This document shows positions 1 through 7,300 of a DNA stretch of 33,709 bases, piece by piece (the stretch's first letter is position 1; the number at the start of each line of letters is the position of its first letter). This DNA comes from SIG622 sp045596605. GTDB lineage: Bacteria; Bacillota; Clostridia; Oscillospirales; CAG-382. The notes under the pieces are model-generated. The model had not been told where the DNA came from. It saw only the letters and a list, made by a program, of their open reading frames with translations, and did no database searches. Where the stretch lies: assembly GCA_045596605.1 (NCBI GenBank), contig JAZOCR010000047.1, forward strand, positions 1 through 33,709. Direction: 5' to 3'. The position numbers were made by a program, and so were the translations under genes.

Positions 1-2
1 AA

Positions 3-1235
3 GTTACCATCAATAATATTAACATTCAGCCAAAGGAAATGTGGTCTGCTATTCTTGCTAACGGATACAGGCTCGTTATAGGCGATAACGTAACTACAAA
101 AGCAGCCCCCGGTAGTGAAGTAATCTATCCAAGTATCCGAGGCGGCGGAGAAAGATCAGGACTTTTTACAGCAGCAGAGCTTGTTGTAATGAGCGGTCAT
201 TGGCAAGAAATTGTTATGGGTACAAGATTGGGAACCTCTTCTGAGAATCTGCACTTGACTCTATACGATAATGTAAAATTAGAATTTTTGTATTTGAGTA
301 ATTCAGGCGATGATAAGTTTGCGGTGGGCTCAAGTACAGTAAAGATCATTGGCAAGGAATTTCCTGAAATAACAAATAACGTTATGAATCTCACACCTGT
401 TGAAGGCAATATATATCTTGATCTTTCCGAGTTTGAAGGTGAAAAGACAAGACCTGCTCTTTGGGCAGATATTGAAGATTATTTGGTTATTACTGATCCC
501 GAGCTTGTGCCGGAGGACGCTCTGCCTAATTCCATAGCTTCGCTGTCTGAAGAGGAAAGAGCCGCACTTAAGGAACAAAAGTTAGCCGAGGCAGAGGCAA
601 AGAAGGCAGCCGAAGAAGCAGCAAAGAAGGCTGAAGAAGAAAAGAAGGCGGCTGAAGAGGCTGCAAAGAAGGCTGAAGAGGAAAAGAAGGCGGCTGAAGA
701 AGCAGCTAAGAAGGCAGAGGAAGAAAAGAAGGCGGCTGAAGAAGCGGCTGCAAAGGCGGCAGAAGCAGAAGCCAAGAAGAAAGCCGAGGAAGAGGCACAG
801 AAGGCTCTTGAGGCGGCAAAGACAGAGGAAGAGAAGAAGGCAGCTGAGGAAGCCGCAAAGAAGGCAGCCGAGGAAGCAAGGGCAGCGGAAGAAGCCGCAA
901 AGAAGGCGGCAGAGGAGGCTGCAAAGGCTGAGGAAGAAAAGAAGGCAGCCGAAGAGGCACAGAAGGCTAAGGAAGAAGAAAAGAAGGCAGCCGAGGAAGC
1001 CGCAGCAAAGGCTGAAGAGGAAAAGAAGGCAGCAGAAGAAGCTGCAAAGACCGAGGAAAAAGCAAATGATGAAGCCGATGCACCTACCGAAGAAAAGACG
1101 GATGATGCAGAAAACACAGGAGCTGATCAGACGGAAGAGGACGGCATTAACCCGATTGTTATAGTAGTTATAGCAGTTGTGCTTGTAGCAGTTATAGCAG
1201 GTGTAATCGTTCTTACAAAAAAGAAAAAGGCATAA
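3..1235 (+). CDS. surface protein with A/E/K single-helix stalk and C-terminal membrane anchor (5' partial)
   Basis: The frame is open from base 3 with no start before it, so the N-terminus lies outside the window; the ATG at 39 is internal or a weak alternative. About 180 globular residues of mostly beta character come first; I do not recognise the fold. A run of about 160 residues built on the unit KKAAEEAAKKAEEE follows (about bases 565-1060). It has alternating charge and few hydrophobic residues, as expected of a rigid single alpha-helix or coiled coil. An acidic linker and one hydrophobic segment (GINPIVIVVIAVVLVAVIAG) ending in TKKKKA close the protein. There is no LPXTG motif, so I infer direct membrane anchoring with the globular part held outside the cell. 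The function is unknown. A terminator hairpin follows at 1262. Confidence 0.8.
   Translation, partial: VTINNINIQPKEMWSAILANGYRLVIGDNVTTKAAPGSEVIYPSIRGGGERSGLFTAAELVVMSGHWQEIVMGTRLGTSSENLHLTLYDNVKLEFLYLSNSGDDKFAVGSSTVKIIGKEFPEITNNVMNLTPVEGNIYLDLSEFEGEKTRPALWADIEDYLVITDPELVPEDALPNSIASLSEEERAALKEQKLAEAEAKKAAEEAAKKAEEEKKAAEEAAKKAEEEKKAAEEAAKKAEEEKKAAEEAAAKAAEAEAKKKAEEEAQKALEAAKTEEEKKAAEEAAKKAAEEARAAEEAAKKAAEEAAKAEEEKKAAEEAQKAKEEEKKAAEEAAAKAEEEKKAAEEAAKTEEKANDEADAPTEEKTDDAENTGADQTEEDGINPIVIVVIAVVLVAVIAGVIVLTKKKKA
595..1060 (+). repeat. degenerate in-frame repeat encoding the A/E/K helix
   Basis: Tandem, imperfect repeats of roughly 42 bases encode KKAAEEAAKKAEEE-like units. Synonymous variation (gcagcc, gcggct, gcagct for Ala-Ala) shows the copies have diverged at the DNA level while the charge pattern was kept. 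Repeat-number variation between strains is likely. Confidence 0.85.
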
Positions 1236-1261
1236 TATAAGCTCGAGTTAGCGAAAGAAAA

Positions 1262-1293
1262 AATCTCCCGCATCCAAATGGATGTGGGAGATT
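1262..1293. terminator. bidirectional terminator between surface protein and mscL
   Basis: A 14-bp stem (1262-1275 with 1280-1293) closes a 4-nt loop. The plus side is followed by ctttatc. The minus side reads into a run of six T, which makes it the stronger terminator for the mscL transcript. Confidence 0.8.
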
Positions 1294-1365
1294 CTTTATC
1301 CCTGAAGGTGATAACTCAAATTTTTTTACTATCAATGTATGGGGCTGAGCCCCATTAAGTATCAG

Positions 1366-1821
1366 TTACTTTTTATCACGAAGAAGGTCTCTGATTTCAG
1401 TGAGAAGCTTTTCTTCAGCGGAAGGCTCGGGTTCGGGTGCGGGAGCTGCTTCTGCCTCTGCTTCTTCTTTCTTTTTGAGCTTTTCAGCCTTTTCACGTAT
1501 TGTGGAAACAGCCTTAACTACGATGAAAATGCAAATAGCGATGATGAGGAAGTCGATGATGGTCTGAAGCCATGTACCCCAAAGAATAGCAACCTCGGGT
1601 GTGGTAACCTCGCCAGCTTCGTTAAGCACCTCGGGGGTGATAACGGTCTTGATAGAATCAAGATTTCCGCCCTTGAGGAAGATGCCGATAAAGGGGTTAA
1701 TGATGTAATTTACAAAACCTGTAACGATTTTGCCGAATGCGCCGCCGACTACTACGCCGACTGCCATATCAACCACGTTGCCACGGCTGATAAACTTTTT
1801 GAAGTCGCTGATGAATCCCAT
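1366..1821 (-). CDS. mscL: large-conductance mechanosensitive channel MscL
   Basis: This is a membrane channel that opens under extreme membrane tension and releases solutes during hypo-osmotic shock. The 151 residues are slightly longer than the usual 130-140. The N-terminal helix and first membrane segment (FKKFISRGNVVDMAVGVVVG, about residues 7-26) carry the family signature. A periplasmic-type loop and the second membrane segment (about 85-110) follow. The C-terminal helix ends in EEKLLTEIRDLLRDKK, as is typical. The extra length is an Ala/Glu/Pro-rich linker before that last helix. The start is supported by AAAGGAG eight bases upstream. It is the last gene of the tsaB-hpt-mscL group, 35 bases after hpt. 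A short GC hairpin (1339-1355) and a strong terminator follow. Confidence 0.95.
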   Translation of the reverse strand: MGFISDFKKFISRGNVVDMAVGVVVGGAFGKIVTGFVNYIINPFIGIFLKGGNLDSIKTVITPEVLNEAGEVTTPEVAILWGTWLQTIIDFLIIAICIFIVVKAVSTIREKAEKLKKKEEAEAEAAPAPEPEPSAEEKLLTEIRDLLRDKK

Positions 1822-1856
1822 AATTCAATCTCCTTTAAATAAAATATTTATATAAA

Positions 1857-2420
1857 TTATTTTTTATATACTTCTTCTTTAAGTACGCCTATGTAGGGAA
1901 GATTTCTGTAAATTTCATTGTAGTCAAGACCGTAGCCTATTACAAATTCGTCGGGGATAGTAAATCCGCAGTAGTCAACCTCGACCTTTGCAACCCTTCT
2001 GTCCGGCTTATCAAGAAGTGCGCAGAGCTTTACACTGTGGGCATTTCTGTTTTTAAGATGCACCAGAAGATTTGAAAGTGTGTGTCCTGTGTCAATAATG
2101 TCCTCAACGACAACCACGTCAAAATCCTCAAGGGTTTCATAGGAAAGGTCGCACTGAATCTTTACCTGACCTGTGGAAACAGTGCCGGAGCCGTAGGATG
2201 AAACCTTCATAAAGTCAAGAATACAAGGGAGCTTTATTTCTTTTAGAAGATCTGCAGTGAAGGGGAGAGAGCCTTTTAGAATACAAACGATAAGAAGCTT
2301 CTTGTCGGAATTTTCGTGGTCCTTTGTAATCTGTGCGGCAATTTTCTTTACCGCCTCATTTATCTGCTCTTCTGTCACAAGTATTTTCTTTACGCCGTCG
2401 GTTGTAAGTTGCTTTGTCAT
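1857..2420 (-). CDS. hpt: hypoxanthine phosphoribosyltransferase
   Basis: This cytosolic purine-salvage enzyme converts hypoxanthine (and usually guanine) plus PRPP to IMP/GMP. The 187 residues match the family length of about 180. The PRPP-binding loop is VVVVEDIIDTGHTL (about residues 102-115), with the acidic pair and DTGHT intact. The conserved SSYG after LDFMKV (about 69-77) and the C-terminal DEFVIGYGLDYNEIYRNLPYIG are present. The start ATG overlaps the tsaB stop in an ATGA arrangement, so translation is probably coupled. Confidence 0.96.
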   Translation of the reverse strand: MTKQLTTDGVKKILVTEEQINEAVKKIAAQITKDHENSDKKLLIVCILKGSLPFTADLLKEIKLPCILDFMKVSSYGSGTVSTGQVKIQCDLSYETLEDFDVVVVEDIIDTGHTLSNLLVHLKNRNAHSVKLCALLDKPDRRVAKVEVDYCGFTIPDEFVIGYGLDYNEIYRNLPYIGVLKEEVYKK

Positions 2421-3208
2421 ACTTTTATATCCTTTTCCTCAATTTCTTTTCGTCTGGCTTCCTTTTCCAGCCTTTCACGCTCTGCCTGTGACGCACGAAG
2501 GTAGGTAGGCGATAAATCCTTTGCACTGCTTCGTGATTCTTTTATATGCTGCATAGCCACAACACATACCGAGTAAGCGTCCTGATACATATGGGCAAAG
2601 TCGCAAGCCTTGTACGTGAAGGGACATTCGCCGTTTTCTGTGCTTATACTGTCAAAGAGCTTCTTGCACAAAAGTGCGCCGTCACCTACAAGGAGAATTT
2701 TTTTACCTGCGTACTTTTCCGAAAGCTCTGCGTATAATTCTTTTGCCGTCGGCATACTGTCCTCTGAAAGTCTTTTAAGCATTCCGTTTCTGCCCACTTT
2801 AAAAAGAGCGTTATAAAACTGTGAGCGTCTTGCATCCATCACAGGACAGATTATATAACCTGAATAGGGTATTGCGTTCTGTGCAAGCGCCTCAAGAGAG
2901 GAAACACCGATGCATTTGTGAGAAAGCTTCTTTGATGCAAGGGCAAAGGAAAGCCCTTTGATACAGGATACACCTATTCTTACGCCGGTAAATGAGCCGG
3001 GTCCCTGCGACACAGCCAAAGCTCCGATGTCGTCTATATTTATTTGTGCGTCACACAAACATTCTGAAATCATAGGAAGCAGAGTTTCGCTGTGGGTAAA
3101 TCCGCAGTTTGAAGTTCTTCGTACAAGAGGAACAAGGGTATCGTTTTCTTCTTTTGAAATGCACACGGATACCGTCTTTGCAGTAGTATCAAGTGCAAGT
3201 ATATACAT
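2417..3208 (-). CDS. tsaB: tRNA threonylcarbamoyladenosine biosynthesis protein TsaB
   Basis: TsaB is the non-catalytic ASKHA-fold partner of TsaD in making t6A at position 37 of ANN-decoding tRNAs. The N-terminus MYILALDTTAKTVSVCI is the first ATPase-fold strand pair. THSETLLPMI (about residues 39-48) and VSQGPGSFTGVRIGV (about 67-81) are the family signatures. The 263 residues include a C-terminal tail rich in Arg/Glu/Lys after RASQAERERL, which is longer than in many homologues. It is first in the operon with hpt and mscL. A promoter (TTGATT, 17 nt, TATAAT) lies 32 bases upstream. Confidence 0.93.
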   Translation of the reverse strand: MYILALDTTAKTVSVCISKEENDTLVPLVRRTSNCGFTHSETLLPMISECLCDAQINIDDIGALAVSQGPGSFTGVRIGVSCIKGLSFALASKKLSHKCIGVSSLEALAQNAIPYSGYIICPVMDARRSQFYNALFKVGRNGMLKRLSEDSMPTAKELYAELSEKYAGKKILLVGDGALLCKKLFDSISTENGECPFTYKACDFAHMYQDAYSVCVVAMQHIKESRSSAKDLSPTYLRASQAERERLEKEARRKEIEEKDIKV

Positions 3209-3239
3209 ATAATCACTCGCTTTTCGTTAATACTGTATA

Positions 3240-3268
3240 ATTATACAACTTTATTCTGCAAAAATCAA
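3240..3268 (-). promoter_or_regulatory. sigma-A promoter of tsaB-hpt-mscL
   Basis: On the minus strand the -35 is TTGATT (3263-3268) and the -10 is TATAAT (3240-3245), with a 17-nt spacer. An AT-rich inverted repeat (AAAAATCAA with TTGATTTTT) overlaps the -35 and may end mreB transcription, although no classic GC-rich stem is present. Confidence 0.7.
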
Positions 3269-3306
3269 CACTTTTTCTTGATTTTTTACTTTAAAATATG
3301 CAAACG

Positions 3307-4323
3307 TCAGTCTTTTTTGTGTGTTGTTGTCTTTTCAACAAGCAGACGCAATTTTTCATCGTCTATTAGCTTTCCGATACCCGACACGACGCAGTCAAGA
3401 GGATTGTTTGCAATTTTTACCGGAAGCCTTGATTTTTCCTGAATATAGAAGCTTATACCGCCAAGAAGTGCCCCACCGCCGCAAAGGGTTATTCCTGCGT
3501 CGTAAATGTCTGCACAAAGCTCCGGTGGTGTTGCGTCAAGAACGGCTCTTATTGCTTCAAAAAGCGATGAGAGCGGCTCTGAAAGTGCCTCACGCACCTC
3601 GGAGGAATAAAGGGTAAATTCCGCTGCCTTTCCGTCACGCATATTTCTGCCCTTGACTTCTATTGCTCCTATGTCTGCACTTGGGTGTGCAGAGCCTATT
3701 TTTACTTTGATTTCTTCTGCAGTTGATTCACCTATAAGCACGTTGAATTCCTGCTTTATATATGAAATTATTGCGTTGTCAAAGGTGTTGCCTGCAATTT
3801 TAACAGAGCTTGAGGTAACTATACCGCCTCTTGAAATCACGGCAATTTCTGTTGTTCCGCCGCCGATATCCACTATCATATTTCCCACCGGTGAAGCTAC
3901 CGGCATACCTGCTCCGATGGCTGCAAGGATTGGCTCTTCAATAATTGTTACGCTGCCCGCACCTGCTTCAAGTGCCGAATCCTCAACTGCACGTTTTTCA
4001 ACCTCGGTTATTCCGTAGGGAACGCAGATGATAAGCTTCGGACGAAGTCCGATGACAGGTCCTGCGCCCCGTCTTAAAAAATCACCAAGCATTCCGGCGC
4101 ATAGCTCATAATCTGCAATTACACCGTCACGCAAGGGGCGAAGGGCATTTACCGAATTTGGTGTTTTTCCCATCATTCTTTTTGCCGGTTCACCCACCGC
4201 AAGAACACGGAGTGTTCCCGGCTCAAAGGCAACGACTGACGGCTCTCTTACCACTATTCCTTTTTCTTTAGTATATACCAGAGTATTTGACGTACCAAGG
4301 TCAATTCCCACGTACCTTGACAT
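3307..4323 (-). CDS. mreB: MreB/Mbl-family actin-like cell-shape protein
   Basis: This is a bacterial actin that polymerises under the inner membrane face and guides lateral wall synthesis. The ATP-binding signatures are intact: phosphate 1 GIDLGTSNTLVYTK near the N-terminus, phosphate 2 MIVDIGGGTTEIAVIS in the middle, and the adenosine motif ITLCGGGALLGGI near residue 285. The length (338) is normal. I use the ATG at 4323 because it gives MSRYVGIDLGTSN, as in relatives; a TTG two codons upstream is possible, and neither has an ideal ribosome binding site. The usual mreC-mreD partners are absent. The gene follows the pseudo-helicase by 16 bases, so the two are probably one transcript. Confidence 0.93.
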   Translation of the reverse strand: MSRYVGIDLGTSNTLVYTKEKGIVVREPSVVAFEPGTLRVLAVGEPAKRMMGKTPNSVNALRPLRDGVIADYELCAGMLGDFLRRGAGPVIGLRPKLIICVPYGITEVEKRAVEDSALEAGAGSVTIIEEPILAAIGAGMPVASPVGNMIVDIGGGTTEIAVISRGGIVTSSSVKIAGNTFDNAIISYIKQEFNVLIGESTAEEIKVKIGSAHPSADIGAIEVKGRNMRDGKAAEFTLYSSEVREALSEPLSSLFEAIRAVLDATPPELCADIYDAGITLCGGGALLGGISFYIQEKSRLPVKIANNPLDCVVSGIGKLIDDEKLRLLVEKTTTHKKD

Positions 4324-4339
4324 ATTCAATGTATATCAC

Positions 4340-7300
4340 TCATTTCTCCGACGAAATTTCGTTTGGCACCGCCGGGTTGCCGGTATTCAGTATTTCTTTT
4401 ATACTTACGTATCTTGTAGTGTATCCGTGACTTGCAAATTCCTTTTCGGGAAGTATTATTCTGTCGTATGCGTCTTTTATATACCCGTTTTCATATATTA
4501 AAGCCATATTACCTATAGTCGTTACTCCGTCATAGTGGCGTATAAAGTGACTGTCTGCTTCCTGTAAATAGTCCTTTTCAAGCTTTTCGGATATGGAAGT
4601 TTTTGTGCTCGACACATTGTAGGCAGCACAGTATTTTGCAAATCCCAGCATTTTACGAGTAGTCATAGCGCCTGACAACCCTCCATCCTGAGGAATTTCC
4701 TCCGGTTCAAGAGAGGATACGACTATCAGTGATTTTTTTGCACACAAAAGCTTGCCAAGCACGCTCGGACCACCGGAAAGTAAAAGACCTGTATCGTCAA
4801 GAATACCGAAGCTTCTGGTTATCGAATAAATATTTTTACCGAAGGTAACACAGAGCACGATAAAATCCTTTGAAAAGTCACCGATGCTACCGATGTACCG
4901 TGCCGGGATTTCGTTTATGCGACTGTCTGAATACTTATTTGAAAGAAGCTTAAGGCTTTGATTTATTTCTACAACCTGGTTAGGAGTAAATGCGATTATT
5001 CCTACCTTCTCAAAGCCGTATTCCTTTGCATAAAGCAGTGCTGTTTCACAAGCCATAACCGCTTCAATTTTATTAGTGCAGGAATTTTTGTCGTATAAAC
5101 CTGCAGTGCATTTTACAAAGCGCACGCTCTGACTGTCTGTTTCACGTATGCAGGTGCGGCTTCCACCGTAGAATATATCCGAAATAAAAGCGGCTATATG
5201 ACCGTTTTTCTCACAAAGCACATCTGTTAGCTTTATCTGGGGAATGCCAAGCGGAAGTGCAGAAAGAATATTTGCACCGTTTTCGAAGGGAGTGCTTATG
5301 AAGATGCATTTGTCAAAGTTTGCGCACAGCGGCAGAGCCTGGGCTGCCGTGGTCTGCTCACTGTCAAACAGAATCAGCGTTTGGGGATAATTCTTAAGAC
5401 GGTAAGCGTCGGTGCTTTGCATAAGCAGTGCACTGTACATTTCCTTTAGAATCATGGAATGTCTGCTTATAAGCTCGTGGGTTGTGACGGATTTGTCCGC
5501 AAGGCTTTCACGCAGAGCGTAAAGCTCGCTCTTTCCCTCGGGCGAGGAAACGTAATCCGAGAATTTTTTTCTGTGCAAGGAGAGCAGGTTATAGGCGGCA
5601 AGCTTTTTTTCTGCAAAGTAAAGCTCACGGTATTCTGCATATTTTTCCGTAATATCAGCCTTTGAGAAGCAATCCTTTCCCGAAATTATATGTCGGGCAA
5701 AGGCTGCGAAAAGGCTCTTTTTAAGAAGCATACCGGATTTTTCCGAAAGGCCGTCCTCGAGAGCTGAAACAAATTTTGAAAGCCCCTTTGATATTGCGGA
5801 TTTTTTTGCTACGTTGTACTCGGGAATGAGACATATTGCCTGCGTATTTTTGCGCCAAGTGTCAAAAAGTGAGCAGATTCCGTTTTTGCCGAGGATGCCG
5901 TTTTGGAATTTTATGTCGTACAGGTCAACCGAAAGTGTTTCGGAAATTTCATAAAGAAGTCCGGATTTTGCACTCTCACCCATAAGCTTTTTCAGCGCAG
6001 ACAGAGCAAGAACGAAATTTGCGTTTTCGGATTTATCCTCAATAAGAGAGGATATAAGCTGTGAAAGTCCGCCCTGCATATCAGACAAATGGTCGTTGCC
6101 GTTGCGGAATATTCTCTTTATACAGTTGTCTGCCGAAAGCGCAAAGCTGCAAATTCTTCGTGCCTTTTCGATATCCGTATTTCTTTCACGCCAGGCAAGA
6201 CCGAGTGCTGCCGATGCTTCCTCAGAAATTTCTGCCAGCTCGATTTCAAGAGCTTCTTTGCGACAAAGCAGTTCAAGAAGCTCTCCGATTTCCTTGCTTG
6301 ACAGCTTGGTTTTTTCGGGAAGGTATTTTTTCAGCTCGTGTGAAATGCTGTTTTTAACAAAAGGATTATTTTCCGCATCGCACCATTTTCGATACAGTAC
6401 CGTGCAGAATGACGGGGGGATTCTGATGCTTGAATCTACAAGGCGGGAGTCAATTTCTGAAATCTCCCGGAGAATTTCACACGCTTTTTCTATAATGTCT
6501 GCCTTGCGGTAGGTTCCTGTGCTGAGAAGTCCGTCTGGAATATAATCTATTCCGGATTTTATTATCAGCTCAAAAAATTCGCCAAGTGCTACAAGAGCAC
6601 GCAAATCTGTAATTGTTTTGTCGGATATTCCAAGTGTTGTTCTTGCGAAAGAGGATTTTTCCCAAAAAGCATCAAGCTGGTGTGAGGCTTGCTCCAGAAC
6701 AAGGGCGTGAGCTTTGCGTATTTCTGAAGTTGCTCTGATATGCCCAAGTCCACAGCTTGAAATTGAAGCACCGCCAAGTACTACGGATACCTTAAGGGCG
6801 TTTTCGAAAAGCTTATCGGATATTTCAAACAGCTCCCTTGCGCCTTCCTTTGAAAGATTACCTATTTCAGAGGCTACTTCTATAGGTGATTCGGAGCTCT
6901 CAAGGTCATATTTGCAATATTCGTTTACGCAGTCGTAGAGCGAATATCCAAAGTCGTATTCGCAGTACATTTCGTTCTCGTATATTGCCAGCTCGTTTTC
7001 AAGGGATGAAATATCGCCACGCACCATTGCGGCAGGTATATCCGGCTCCATTTCTTTTTTTTCAAGGTCCTTGATAATTCTATTTTTCGTTTCCTCACTG
7101 TCGCCTGCGATAAGGCACAGCTCTCCGAGAGAGGCTTCTTCCATGGTATCATACAGAGAGTAAAGCGAATCGCTGTACCTTGAGCACACAAGAACACCGT
7201 CACTGCGAAGTGCCGCTCTTGAAATAATATTTGCTACTGCCTTCTTCTTTCCGGTTCCTGCTGGACCGGAAATTATAACGCTGTCCTTTTCTGCGCATTT

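Noticed and set aside
595..1060. CRISPR array
   Set aside because: The repeats are in-frame coding units without unique spacers.
479..1117. Minus-strand 212-codon frame, Ser/Ala/Phe-rich
   Set aside because: It is the mirror of the A/E/K repeats (gcn-gar-aar read backwards) and has no ribosome binding site.
1339..1355. ATGGGGC-TGA-GCCCCAT hairpin as the main mscL terminator
   Set aside because: It has no T-run on the minus strand; the hairpin at 1262-1293 fits much better.
1339..1842. Plus-strand 167-codon frame
   Set aside because: It lies antisense to mscL, has no ribosome binding site, and its composition is a shadow of the real gene.
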